Of a stretch of DNA of 64,000 bases, positions 1-8,113 are shown piece by piece. Both the position numbers and the translations under genes were made by a program. Source of the DNA: JADZAI01 sp964390465 (lineage in GTDB: Bacteria; Pseudomonadota; Alphaproteobacteria; Micropepsales; Micropepsaceae); contig CAYMIJ010000012.1 of assembly GCA_964390465.1 (NCBI GenBank), forward strand, positions 1 through 64,000, written 5' to 3'. Under the pieces are notes generated by a model, which saw only the letters and a program-made list of their open reading frames with translations, was not told where the DNA came from and did not search any database. Every line of letters starts with the position of its first letter. The stretch's first letter is position 1.

Positions 1-1
1 G

Positions 2-916
2 GTTGAGCGCCTCACCGCATCTTTCGGCGGACGGAAACTTGACATTGTGCCTATACCGGGGGCAGAGGCAGGTTGAGCGCCTCACCGCATCTTTCGGCGG
101 ACGGAAACCCCAGAACACGGTTCATCGCGCACCCCGCATTGTTGAGCGCCTCACCGCATCTTTCGGCGGACGGAAACAAATCCATAGATTTGGATATTTC
201 TATTAGGGGGTTGAGCGCCTCACCGCATCTTTCGGCGGACGGAAACTTACGCCGCTGTCCGGGTGAAAGGGATCGTTCGGTTGAGCGCCTCACCGCATCT
301 TTCGGCGGACGGAAACCACATGCTAAAAACAAATGCCGTTTCGTGCGCGTTGAGCGCCTCACCGCATCTTTCGGCGGACGGAAACTTCTTACGCATCGTC
401 TTGCCATCAGGGTTGATGTTGAGCGCCTCACCGCATCTTTCGGCGGACGGAAACGTCAGACTTTTTTCCAATATTCCAATTGAGCAGTTGAGCGCCTCAC
501 CGCATCTTTCGGCGGACGGAAACTTTCTTCAGTCATGGGGTAGTCCTCTTGGGTTGGGTTGAGCGCCTCACCGCATCTTTCGGCGGACGGAAACGTGATA
601 AACTGGACGATCGCGCCGCGGATATGTTGAGCGCCTCACCGCATCTTTCGGCGGACGGAAACGCCACCATGCCACGGCTGGATCCCGGCTTGGTTGAGCG
701 CCTCACCGCATCTTTCGGCGGACGGAAACGTGACGACCTGCCCAGTACTATTTTTAAGGTTGGTTGAGCGCCTCACCGCATCTTTCGGCGGACGGAAACC
801 AACCGCCACCACGCCAGGCTTTCATGAAGGGGTTGAGCGCCTCACCGCATCTTTCGGCGGACGGAAACCCTCCACAGGAGGGATGGGGAGCCACCGATGG
901 TTGAGCGCCTCACCGC
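2..916 (+). CRISPR. CRISPR array, 13 full 37-bp repeats plus one truncated repeat
   Basis: Thirteen 37-bp direct repeats start at 2, 72, 141, 210, 280, 349, 418, 487, 558, 626, 693, 763 and 832. They look identical by eye, begin GTTGAGCGCC and end GGACGGAAAC. The 13 spacers are 30-34 nt, all different and mostly less GC-rich than the genome. A fourteenth repeat at 900-916 keeps only its first 17 nt before the sequence changes to a T run and an intergenic repeat element. A degenerate last repeat and a 3' GAAAC end both suggest transcription on the + strand, with the leader to the left of the window. No cas gene lies in the 64 kb, so cas genes are either upstream or absent. The repeat does not let me assign a type. 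Short reading frames across the array are repeat translations. Confidence 0.97.
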
Positions 917-968
917 TTTTTTCCTCCCCCGTTCACGGGGGAGGTGCCTCGCAGAGGCGGAGGGGGGA
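917..968. repeat. two-hairpin intergenic repeat, copy A
   Basis: The sequence forms two consecutive hairpins: CCTCCCCCG-ttca-CGGGGGAGG, then a small stem CCTC-gca-GAGG, followed by GGAGGGGGG. Copy B at 5870-5920 has the same first hairpin, and its second stem has changed on both sides (GTCAGC-gaa-GCTGAC). A related copy lies at 53660-53705. This copy abuts the last CRISPR repeat and seems to have replaced its 3' 20 nt. Confidence 0.8.
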
Positions 969-976
969 CCGCGAAG

Positions 977-1100
977 CACGTGAGAGTCTGTTCTCAAAAC
1001 ACCCAGCGCGCGTGTTCGCAAAAAGCTGAGCACGCGAGAGCGTGTTCGCAAAAGCACCAGCACGCGAGAGGGTGTCCGCCAAAAGCCCCAGCCCGCGCTA
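977..1100. repeat. tandem ~30-bp units with a GAGA-loop hairpin
   Basis: Units beginning GTGTTCGC or GTGTCCGC recur at 1012, 1042 and 1072 with a 30-bp period; a decayed unit lies before them (977-1000). Each carries CACGCGAGAGCGTG-like arms around a GAGA loop, followed by TTCGCAAAAGC. Related single copies occur at 8078-8110 and 12308-12340. The stretch is open in the frame of the next gene, but the translation is repetitive and not protein-like, so I treat it as non-coding. Confidence 0.7.
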
Positions 1101-1129
1101 AACAGCGCGCGTCTCAGTCGGAGAACCCC

Positions 1130-1825
1130 GTGCGCGTGTTCAGCCTCTGGCTGCTCTGTCTCACCATGCTCACCACGGCGCGCGCCGGTGTCGTCACCCG
1201 CCTGCCCACCGATGAACCCGTCGTCGCGCTGACCTTCGACGCCTGTCAGGCAGGCAAGCGGGTCATGCTCGATCACGCCATCGCGGATTATCTCATCGCG
1301 CACGAAATCCCCTTCACGGTCTTTGCGGGCGGCAAGTTCGCGCGCGACAATCCTGACGACATGAAGCTGCTGGCCAGTCTGCCTTTCGTGGAAATCGAAA
1401 GTCATTCATGGGCGCACAACAACGACATGCCCGCCCTCACAGACGAGAAAATCACCGATGATCTGGCGCAGGCTTCTGCCGCGATCATCGAAGCGACCGG
1501 CAGCGCAAGCCCGCCGCGCCTGTTCCGCTTTCCGGCGGGCAAGACAGATGAACGCACCACGGATCTGGTGGAATCACTGGGCTATCGCATCGTGCACTGG
1601 CGCTATGCGGTGGGCGACCCGGACAGAAATGTCAGCGCAAAGGCCATCGTGCGCGAAACACTCAGCCGCACGCAGAATGGCGACATTCTGATTTTCCACA
1701 TCAATGGTCGCGGCGTACATACGGCTGAAGCGCTGCCTGAAGTCATTGAAGGCTTGCAGGCCAAAGGCTTCCGCTTCGTGCTGCTGAAAGACTGGCTTAT
1801 CCGCTCGTCCGGTCCGCCGCCCTGA
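1130..1825 (+). CDS. polysaccharide deacetylase (NodB-homology) family protein
   Basis: Secreted NodB-fold carbohydrate esterase of 231 aa. From the GTG at 1130 (SD-like CGGAGAA 5-7 nt upstream) the protein has a hydrophobic signal segment at residues 3-18 ending TARAG. The NodB motifs follow: TFDA at 35-38 with the catalytic-base-type D37, HSWAH at 92-96 for metal binding, and an FRFPAG segment for the third motif. The usual TFDD has become TFDA, as in a subset of this family, so one canonical metal ligand is missing. An open frame continues 62 codons upstream, but only through tandem repeats, so I rejected that start. The 3' end overlaps the convergent GNAT gene by 29 bp. The substrate (peptidoglycan, chitin-like or exopolysaccharide) cannot be told from sequence. 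Confidence 0.85.
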   Translation: MRVFSLWLLCLTMLTTARAGVVTRLPTDEPVVALTFDACQAGKRVMLDHAIADYLIAHEIPFTVFAGGKFARDNPDDMKLLASLPFVEIESHSWAHNNDMPALTDEKITDDLAQASAAIIEATGSASPPRLFRFPAGKTDERTTDLVESLGYRIVHWRYAVGDPDRNVSAKAIVRETLSRTQNGDILIFHINGRGVHTAEALPEVIEGLQAKGFRFVLLKDWLIRSSGPPP

Positions 1826-2300
1826 TCGCTGCCCATTCGGCGCGCAGCACACTCATCATCAGCCGGTCGCAGTAACTGCCATCGGGCATCTGCCAGGCAT
1901 TGCGGAAAACGCCCTCATCCACGAAGCCGAGCTTGCGATAGACATGCGCGGCGCGTTCATTGTGGCGCAGCGTGTCCAGCCACACGCGATGGGTTTTCGT
2001 CATTCCAAACACCCAGTCCAGCCCGGCGCGCACCATCGCGGTGCCAAAGCCGCCATCGGGCTTTGCCGCAACGATGCGCTTCATGTTCACGCCATTATGC
2101 CGGTCGTTCAGGCCCGACAGCAGCATGAAGCCGCCATCCGTGCCATCGCGCGATGCAATCAGACAGGCATTGCCATCATCTGCCAGAAATGCGCGGTGCT
2201 GGGCCTCGCTGCCCTGCCCGACCAGCTGCTCAAAGCCCGGCCCGCGCTCCGCCGCCATGATGAAGGGAATATCCCCCTCCCCCGCCCGGCGCAGTTCCAT
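1797..2300 (-). CDS. GNAT-family N-acetyltransferase
   Basis: This 167-aa single-domain protein has the GNAT fold pattern: an N-terminal MELRRAGEGDIPFI strand-helix, a central core ending KPDGGFGTAMVRAGLDW (acetyl-CoA pyrophosphate loop region), then the typical LDTLRHNERAAHVYRKLGF motif near residue 115. It resembles RimJ/RimL-type acetyltransferases acting on protein N termini, amino acids or antibiotics; the acceptor cannot be inferred. Its ATG shares one base with the prfC stop (TGATG), so it is probably translated by coupling from prfC. Confidence 0.85.
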   Translation of the reverse strand: MELRRAGEGDIPFIMAAERGPGFEQLVGQGSEAQHRAFLADDGNACLIASRDGTDGGFMLLSGLNDRHNGVNMKRIVAAKPDGGFGTAMVRAGLDWVFGMTKTHRVWLDTLRHNERAAHVYRKLGFVDEGVFRNAWQMPDGSYCDRLMMSVLRAEWAAIRAADRTSG

Positions 2301-3868
2301 CAGCCGCGCTCCTTGGTGGCGGTGAATTTCACATTCGGGTTGCGGTCGGCGATATAGCCGAGTTCCCAGCCGCTTTTGGCCAGGAACACCGGCGCGCCGT
2401 CGCGGTCCTCGGCCATATTGCCTTTATTGGCGTCAGCAAACTTTTTCACTTCGGCCACATCGCCGCCCAGCCAGCGCGCGGTTTCAAACAGGCCGCCTTC
2501 AAAACTGACATCCAGATTATATTCCTGCTTGATGCGCTGCGCCAGCACATCCAGCTGCAACTGTCCGACCACGCCGACGAACCATTGCGCGCCGAGCATC
2601 GGCTTGAACACCTGCGTAACGCCTTCCTCGGCCAGGCTTTCCAGTGCGCGCTGCAGATGCTTGGCCTTGAGCGGATCACCCAGCCGCACACGGCGCAATA
2701 TTTCCGGCGCGAAGTTCGGAATGCCGGTGAACACCAGCTTCTCGCCCTCGCTCAGCGTGTCGCCCACCCGCAGCGTGCCGTGATTGGGAATGCCCATCAC
2801 GTCACCGGGCCACGCTTCGTCGATGATCTCGCGGTCCTGCGCGAAAAACAAAATCGGGTTATGCACGCTCATCACCTTGCCCGAAGAGGATGGCGTCAGT
2901 TTCATGCCGCGTTTGAACTGGCCGGAAACCATGCGCATGAACGCCACGCGGTCGCGGTGGTTCGGGTCCATGTTCGCCTGCACCTTGAAGACGAACCCGG
3001 TGACTTTCTGTTCGCTCGGATCCACAAGCCGCGTGTCGGCCTTCACCGCACGCGGTGGCGGCGCGAACTGCCCCAGCGCCCTCAGCAGCTCGGCGACACC
3101 AAAATCCTTCAGCGCCGAGCCGAAATAAACCGGCGTAAGGTGCCCTTCTCGGTACGAGGTCAGATCGAACGGCGTGCACACGCCCTGCACGAACTCTAGC
3201 TCCTCGTTCAGTTTCGCGCGTTCCTCATCGGTAATCGCTGCATCGGCCAGCGTCACATGCGCGCCATGTTCGCCCATCTTGGCGAAGGGCAGGAAGGTCT
3301 GGCTTTGCAGATGCGCCGCACCGCGAAAGCTCAGCCCCATGCCCACCGGCCACATCATCGGCGTCACCTCAAGCTGCAGCTTGTCGGCGATCTCGTCCAA
3401 TGTCTCCATCGGGTCGCGCGCTTCGCGGTCCATCTTGTTGACGAAGGTGACGATGGGAATGTCGCGCAAGCGGCACACTTCAAACAGTTTCAGCGTCTGC
3501 GCCTCGATGCCCTTGGCGGCGTCGATCACCATCACCGCGCTGTCGGCGGCGGTCAGGGTGCGATAGGTGTCCTCGCTGAAATCCTCGTGGCCGGGCGTAT
3601 CCAGCAGGTTGAAGGTGTTGCCTTCAAACTGAAAGGTCATCACGGCGGTGGTCACGGAAATACCGCGCTCCTGCTCGATCTTCATCCAGTCCGAACGGGC
3701 ACGGCGACGCTCACCTTTGGCCTTCACCTCGCCGGCCAGATGGATCGCGCCGCCTTTCAGCAACAGATGTTCGGTCAGTGTCGTCTTGCCCGCGTCAGGG
3801 TGCGAGATGATGGCGAAGGTGCGGCGGCGCGCGGCCTCGCTGGCCGGAGTGCGATTTTGGTCTGACAT
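2300..3868 (-). CDS. prfC: peptide chain release factor 3
   Basis: Class II release factor GTPase that recycles RF1/RF2 from the ribosome after peptide release. It is 522 aa, the normal length. GTPase motifs are clear: G1 SHPDAGKT at residues 22-29, switch I with GISVTTAVM, G3 DTPGH and G4 NKMD. The conserved FLAKSGWELGY near the C terminus fits domain III of RF3. Nothing suggests damage. It is the first gene of a two-gene unit with the GNAT acetyltransferase. Confidence 0.97.
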   Translation of the reverse strand: MSDQNRTPASEAARRRTFAIISHPDAGKTTLTEHLLLKGGAIHLAGEVKAKGERRRARSDWMKIEQERGISVTTAVMTFQFEGNTFNLLDTPGHEDFSEDTYRTLTAADSAVMVIDAAKGIEAQTLKLFEVCRLRDIPIVTFVNKMDREARDPMETLDEIADKLQLEVTPMMWPVGMGLSFRGAAHLQSQTFLPFAKMGEHGAHVTLADAAITDEERAKLNEELEFVQGVCTPFDLTSYREGHLTPVYFGSALKDFGVAELLRALGQFAPPPRAVKADTRLVDPSEQKVTGFVFKVQANMDPNHRDRVAFMRMVSGQFKRGMKLTPSSSGKVMSVHNPILFFAQDREIIDEAWPGDVMGIPNHGTLRVGDTLSEGEKLVFTGIPNFAPEILRRVRLGDPLKAKHLQRALESLAEEGVTQVFKPMLGAQWFVGVVGQLQLDVLAQRIKQEYNLDVSFEGGLFETARWLGGDVAEVKKFADANKGNMAEDRDGAPVFLAKSGWELGYIADRNPNVKFTATKERG

Positions 3869-3927
3869 CGAAATTACTCAGTATAAGGACGAATGGAAAC
3901 GGGCGGCGGCGGCGGGTGGCCGCGTCG

Positions 3928-4272
3928 TTAGTATTCGTCGAGGAAGGCCTCGCCGGTGCGGCTTTCCACCGCGATGACCCACAGGTCGGGGTCGTATTTT
4001 GTCCGTTTGTCCAACATCGCGGCCACTGATAGCGCATCTGCCCAATCCGTCAAAGGCGCAAAGACAAGGCGGCCCTCGCCGCTCCGTTCGCGCTGGAACA
4101 GGCGCTGCGTGCCATCCAGCCGGTCGATCACCACAAGCACCGCCCCCGCATCCGCATCGCCCTTGAGCGTCACGAAAGCGGGCACGTCCGCACCATGGCA
4201 GCGGCGTATATAGGCCGAAACCCAGATGCCGGATTTAAGACGCGGCTCGCTCATGGCCCACCACTCATGCAC
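3928..4272 (-). CDS. DUF1491 family protein
   Basis: Small protein of 114 aa with the features of DUF1491, a family confined mainly to Alphaproteobacteria: RLKSGIWVSAYIRRC near the N terminus, then DAGAVLVVIDRLDG and a C-terminal KYDPDLWVIAVESR. No function is established. AGGGG six bases before the ATG at 4272 supports this start; a second ATG at 4254 (MSEPRLK) is possible. It lies 6 nt after the ABC permease gene on the same strand and may be the last gene of that operon. Confidence 0.85.
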   Translation of the reverse strand: MHEWWAMSEPRLKSGIWVSAYIRRCHGADVPAFVTLKGDADAGAVLVVIDRLDGTQRLFQRERSGEGRLVFAPLTDWADALSVAAMLDKRTKYDPDLWVIAVESRTGEAFLDEY

Positions 4273-4278
4273 AGCCCC

Positions 4279-5055
4279 TCATCCCCGCCGAGCCCCGTGC
4301 CAGCGATGCAGCACCAGCCATTCGATGAACGACAGCACCGCGTAAATCGCCACGCCCATCACCGCGAGCAGCAGCAAGGCTGCGAACATCTTGGCCGTCT
4401 GCAAGCGGTTGCCGGCTTCCAGAATGCGCCACGCCAATCCGCCTGACGAACCTGAAGCCGCCGCGAACTCCGCCACCACCGCGCCGATCAGCGCAAGCCC
4501 GCCTGCGGTTTTCAACCCCGCGAGCAGATAAGGCAGCGAGGAAGGCAGCATCAGCCGCGTGAAGCGCGCCCACGCGCCCGCACGATACAGACGGAACAGA
4601 TCGGTCAGGTTCGGGTCCACGGCTTTCAGGCCCGCCGTGGCGCTGGCCAGCACGGGGAAGAACGCGGCAATCCATGCAAGGATCAGCATCGCCGCCCAGG
4701 CATTGTCCAGCCCGACCCAGATGATGATGAGCGGCGCAATCGCCACCACCGGCGTCACCTGCAAGATCACCGCATAGGGCGACAGCATGGCTTCAGCCAA
4801 GCGCGACGTTGCGAACAGACAGGCGAGCATAACGCCGCTGAACGTGGCGAGCGCAAACGCCGCGAGCGTCGTCTTCAATGTGACGGCAGCGGAAGCCATC
4901 AGCGATCCGCCATCGCTCACAAGCGCCGCTCCTATGGCCGATGGCGCGGGCAGCACGAACTTCTTGATGCCCCACGCCTCCACCGCCCATTCCCAGAACA
5001 CGATGAGACCGGCCAGCAACACGATGGGCAGAAGCATGTTGACCGCGCGGCTCAT
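4279..5055 (-). CDS. ABC transporter permease, SsuC/TauC/ThiX type
   Basis: Inner-membrane permease subunit of 258 aa with about six hydrophobic segments. The cytoplasmic EAA-like loop, LFRLYRAGAWARFTRLMLPS near residue 160, is where the ATPase docks. This permease class serves sulfonate, nitrate and HMP-thiamine-precursor importers. Its ATG overlaps the stop of the upstream ATPase gene by 4 bp (5052-5055). With the binding protein at 5950-6918 it makes a full ABC importer. Confidence 0.9.
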   Translation of the reverse strand: MSRAVNMLLPIVLLAGLIVFWEWAVEAWGIKKFVLPAPSAIGAALVSDGGSLMASAAVTLKTTLAAFALATFSGVMLACLFATSRLAEAMLSPYAVILQVTPVVAIAPLIIIWVGLDNAWAAMLILAWIAAFFPVLASATAGLKAVDPNLTDLFRLYRAGAWARFTRLMLPSSLPYLLAGLKTAGGLALIGAVVAEFAAASGSSGGLAWRILEAGNRLQTAKMFAALLLLAVMGVAIYAVLSFIEWLVLHRWHGARRG

Positions 5056-5792
5056 GCGGCGGCCTCCTCGTGCAGAACGCCCAGCACGGTGCGCGCCGTT
5101 TCGTTGAAGGCGGGCGTGGTGCGCCAGTCGGCATCACGCGGCCAGGGTGCGTCATTGGCAATGTCGGCAACCAGACGCCCCGGCCTGCCGGAAAGAACCA
5201 GAATGCGCTGCGAAAGATAAACGCTCTCAAACACCGAATGTGTCACGAAGATGCAGGTGAAGCGCCGCGCCGCCCACAGGCTGAGCAGATCATCGTTCAG
5301 CTTCTGGCGCGTGAACTCATCCAGCGCCGCGAAGGGTTCGTCCATCAACAGAACCTGCGGCTCGGCAGACAGCGCGCGCGCGATGGAAACACGCATCTTC
5401 ATCCCGCCCGAAAGCTCGCGCGGATAGGCGTTTTCAAATCCCGCAAGCCCGATGGCGGCAAGCGCCTCGCGCGCGCGCGATGCGGCGATGTGCCTGGGCA
5501 CGCCCTTCAGCTCCAGCGGCAACATCACATTCTTCAACGCGCTGGCCCAGGCCATCAGCGTCGGTTCCTGAAAGACGAAGCCGGTTTCGGGGCGCTGGCC
5601 CTGCCATGTCACGCTGCCGCCGGTTGGCGTATCAAGGCCCGCAATGATGCGCAGCGCCGTCGACTTGCCGCACCCCGATGGCCCCAGCAGCGAAACGAAC
5701 GCGCCGGAAGGAATGGCGGCGCTCAACTCGCCCAGCGCCGAAACGCCGTTCGCAAATCTGCGCGCCAGATGGGAAAGGTGAAGATCGCTCAT
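5052..5792 (-). CDS. ABC transporter ATP-binding protein (TauB/SsuB/ThiZ type)
   Basis: 246-aa nucleotide-binding subunit. Visible motifs are Walker A GPSGCGKST near residue 38, a Q-loop FVFQEPTLM, signature LSGGM, Walker B VLLMDEPFAALD and the switch histidine in FVTHS. It energises uptake through the permease encoded immediately downstream (4-bp overlap). The gap to the upstream binding-protein gene (157 bp) holds an intergenic hairpin repeat, which may reduce read-through from the more highly expressed binding protein. Confidence 0.93.
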   Translation of the reverse strand: MSDLHLSHLARRFANGVSALGELSAAIPSGAFVSLLGPSGCGKSTALRIIAGLDTPTGGSVTWQGQRPETGFVFQEPTLMAWASALKNVMLPLELKGVPRHIAASRAREALAAIGLAGFENAYPRELSGGMKMRVSIARALSAEPQVLLMDEPFAALDEFTRQKLNDDLLSLWAARRFTCIFVTHSVFESVYLSQRILVLSGRPGRLVADIANDAPWPRDADWRTTPAFNETARTVLGVLHEEAAA

Positions 5793-5869
5793 CGCGCGCA
5801 GTGTGTCATGACCAGCGGCGCCATGCCATCCGTGATGCGTATCCGGCAGCGGAGAATACAGCTCACTCT

Positions 5870-5920
5870 CTTTCCTCCCCCGTTTACGGGGGAGGTGTCA
5901 GCGAAGCTGACGGAGGGGGG
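5870..5920. repeat. two-hairpin intergenic repeat, copy B
   Basis: CCTCCCCCG-ttta-CGGGGGAGG followed by the stem GTCAGC-gaa-GCTGAC and GGAGGGGGG. It matches the copy at 917-968 except in the second stem, where both arms differ in a pairing-preserving way. It sits between the binding-protein and ATPase genes of the ABC operon. Confidence 0.85.
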
Positions 5921-5949
5921 AACTCTGCGAGCCTGAAAACCGCGCGCCC

Positions 5950-6918
5950 TTACTGCGGCAGGAACTGCATCGAAAATGCCGCGCGCCAGTTGAGGTCTGC
6001 CTTGTAAACGCCGTTCTTCGACATCACGTCGAAAAACGCCTGCCAGCGTGCCTCGCTCATCGTGCCGGTTTTCACCGGCGCGTCCATCTCACCGGCCACC
6101 AGCGTATAGGCTTTGATCTTCTCGATCGCCTGCACCAGCACATCGTCGGTCATTTCGGGGTTGTCGGCCTTGATCAGCGCATTGCCCGCAGAAGGATCGC
6201 CGCCCAGATAGTCATCCCACCCTTCGATGGAAGCGGCGACAAAGGCCTTCACGGTTTCCGGGTCACTCGCCACCACGGCACTGCCCGCGAGAATGAGATT
6301 GGCATAAGCGGGGTAATTCTCGTCAGCCAGCAGGAACACCTGCGGGGTGATGCCGCCCTCCTTCTCGATCTGATAGGGCTCTGACGTCACATAACCCTGC
6401 TGGATTGCGCTTTCATCGGAAAGAAACGGCGCCAGATTGAACGTGTATTTGCGGATCTGCGCGTCTTCAAAACCGAACGCTGCTTTCAGCCACACCCAGT
6501 AAGCGCCCGCCGCCGCATCGGAGATCATGATGGGTTTGCCCTTCATGTCGGCGATGGATTTGATGTCGTCGCGCTTGTGGGTGATCAGCACCTGCGGATC
6601 TTTCTGGAAGATCGCCGCCACCGCCACCGCCGGCACGCCTTCTGCTGCCATGTTCAGCGGAATGAAGCTGTTTGAGCCGATCCCGAACTGGGCCTCGCCT
6701 GCGCCGAGCAGCAACGGCACGTTCACCGAAACGCCGCCCTGGATGATTTCCACATCCAGCCCGTGCTTTTCATAAAAGCCTTTGGCCTTGGCCTGATAAA
6801 ACCCGCCCTGTTCGGCCTGCGCCTTCCAGTCGGTCACGAAGCGCACCTTTTTCAGCTCGGCGGCATGCGAAACCAGAACCAGCGACAGCGCCGCAATGGC
6901 CAGTTGAAAAAGACGCAT
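5950..6918 (-). CDS. ABC transporter substrate-binding protein, NMT1/THI5-like
   Basis: Periplasmic binding protein of 322 aa. An N-terminal signal peptide (residues 1-19, ending SHAA) precedes the NMT1/THI5-type opening VRFVTDWKAQAEQGGFYQAK, then KGFYEKHGLDVEI and a two-lobed body. The family binds thiamine precursors (formylaminopyrimidine or HMP) or sulfonate/nitrate-like ligands; QGGFYQA is typical of the pyrimidine-precursor group. That makes a ThiXYZ-like importer the likeliest reading, but there is no thiamine gene or TPP riboswitch nearby to confirm it. First gene of the importer operon, minus strand. Confidence 0.88.
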   Translation of the reverse strand: MRLFQLAIAALSLVLVSHAAELKKVRFVTDWKAQAEQGGFYQAKAKGFYEKHGLDVEIIQGGVSVNVPLLLGAGEAQFGIGSNSFIPLNMAAEGVPAVAVAAIFQKDPQVLITHKRDDIKSIADMKGKPIMISDAAAGAYWVWLKAAFGFEDAQIRKYTFNLAPFLSDESAIQQGYVTSEPYQIEKEGGITPQVFLLADENYPAYANLILAGSAVVASDPETVKAFVAASIEGWDDYLGGDPSAGNALIKADNPEMTDDVLVQAIEKIKAYTLVAGEMDAPVKTGTMSEARWQAFFDVMSKNGVYKADLNWRAAFSMQFLPQ

Positions 6919-6928
6919 GGTCAGGCCC

Positions 6929-7465
6929 TCATTTCAGCGGTGTGCACTTGGCCGTCTTGCGAACAGCATTCAGTTCGTCGAATTGCGCTTCGTTGTTGAT
7001 CAGTGTACGGAACAACACGGCACCCGTGGCGGTGGGAGATTCGATGATCTCGGCCCCGGCGGGTTTAGCTGCGTCGCTGCCAGCCTTCACCAGCACCAGG
7101 TTCACGCGCCCCGCCGCCTGCCCATCATTGATGACGCGGTAGTTGTTCGTGTTGGAATCAAAGAACGAAACAGACCAATAGGTGCCCGGCGGTACCTCGG
7201 CATAAACGTTCAGCGCGCCCGCACTCACATCATAGGCGCAGGATGAATACAGCATGTCGGGCGACTGGCGCACGATGGTGTCGTTATCGGCATTCACGCG
7301 AGGTCCGTTCACCACCGCATTTACACCGCCCGCCGCCTTGGTCATGCCGGCAGTGGCGCGCGACATCACGAAAGCAGGGCCCATATAGATCAGCACACCG
7401 TGGGTGATGGCGGCGATGACCAGAACGATCAGCAGGTTTTTCAGGAAGCCCATCATGCGCGGCAT
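6929..7465 (-). CDS. DUF1254 domain membrane protein
   Basis: 178-aa protein with one N-terminal membrane anchor (about residues 7-29) and an extracytoplasmic domain of the DUF1254 type: MLYSSCAYDVS, VPPGTYWSVSFFDSNTNNYR, then VLVKAG. It overlaps the DUF1214 gene upstream by 13 bp (7453-7465). DUF1254 and DUF1214 are often fused in one polypeptide, so here the two halves seem to be encoded separately and co-translated. Molecular function is unknown. In-frame ATGs at codons 4 and 5 are alternative starts. Confidence 0.8.
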   Translation of the reverse strand: MPRMMGFLKNLLIVLVIAAITHGVLIYMGPAFVMSRATAGMTKAAGGVNAVVNGPRVNADNDTIVRQSPDMLYSSCAYDVSAGALNVYAEVPPGTYWSVSFFDSNTNNYRVINDGQAAGRVNLVLVKAGSDAAKPAGAEIIESPTATGAVLFRTLINNEAQFDELNAVRKTAKCTPLK

Positions 7466-8028
7466 CCTCCCTTGATGATCTTGAACAGAGTCGCGGCATC
7501 CGGTGCGGCAGCAACGGCAGGGTCAGGCTGATAAAGCCTCAGTGTGAGGTCGAAATTGCCTGTGCCAGTGGCGATGCCATTGGGGCCGGAACCATCCGGC
7601 GTCAGCGCGATCTGCACCTCGCCATTGGCGTCGGTGGTCACGCTGGTGGCGCTGGCGGCATAGTGGCGGCTTTCGGTGTTGATCAGCATGTCGTCGGGGC
7701 CATAGGCCGTCACCGACCACCAGCGTGCCTTGGGCGACGGCCCCACCAGTGTGTAGTCGCAAGCGGCGGTCAACGGCTGGCCGTCAGCGTCATTGACGGC
7801 ATTCAGATAAATCGTCTCGCGTGCATTCAGCGCAAACAGGCCAGTCACGGCAATCCGCAGCCGCGTGTAAGGGTCAGCCGCAGCCGATCCGACATCCAGA
7901 TTGGTGAACCAGATACCGTTCTGAACGACATTGCCCTGCGAATGGCGGAACGTCATATACCAGGCCGACCCCGCGCCGAGCGCCAGGCCCAGCACCAGCA
8001 GCATCAGCCATTTGCCGAAAGTTCTCAT
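7453..8028 (-). CDS. DUF1214 domain membrane protein
   Basis: 191-aa protein from the ATG at 8028, which has GAGGGGTGGGG upstream. A longer in-frame extension to 8124 overlaps a repeat and lacks a good ribosome site. A membrane anchor spans residues 4-23, followed by a DUF1214 domain with DPYTRLRIAVTGLFALNARE, CDYTLVG and ARWWSVTAYGPDD. It is paired with the DUF1254 protein next door; the two probably act as one extracytoplasmic complex. Function unknown. Confidence 0.82.
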   Translation of the reverse strand: MRTFGKWLMLLVLGLALGAGSAWYMTFRHSQGNVVQNGIWFTNLDVGSAAADPYTRLRIAVTGLFALNARETIYLNAVNDADGQPLTAACDYTLVGPSPKARWWSVTAYGPDDMLINTESRHYAASATSVTTDANGEVQIALTPDGSGPNGIATGTGNFDLTLRLYQPDPAVAAAPDAATLFKIIKGGCRA

Positions 8029-8077
8029 ACGGGCCCCACCCCTCAATTGCGTTGCGCCTTTATAGCGCGGAATGACG

Positions 8078-8110
8078 GCCCGGCGAGAGGGTGTTCGCAA
8101 AGGCTGGGCC
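8078..8110. repeat. GAGA-hairpin dispersed repeat, single copy
   Basis: GCGAGAGGGTGTTCGCAAAGGC flanked by GGCCC and GGGCC arms. It resembles the tandem units at 977-1100 and the copy at 12308-12340. It lies just 3' of glyS in the glyS to DUF1214 gap. Confidence 0.65.
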
Positions 8111-8113
8111 GCG

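Noticed and set aside
3..767. Open reading frames across the start of the window
   Set aside because: They are translations of CRISPR repeats in several frames (for instance the peptide LSASPHLSADGN recurring), not proteins.
944..1129. N-terminal 62-residue extension of the deacetylase
   Set aside because: It encodes tandem GAGA-hairpin repeats; the GTG at 1130 has a ribosome site and a signal peptide directly after it.
842..1405. 187-residue minus-strand frame
   Set aside because: It is antisense to the deacetylase and the repeat units and has a repetitive, non-protein-like composition.
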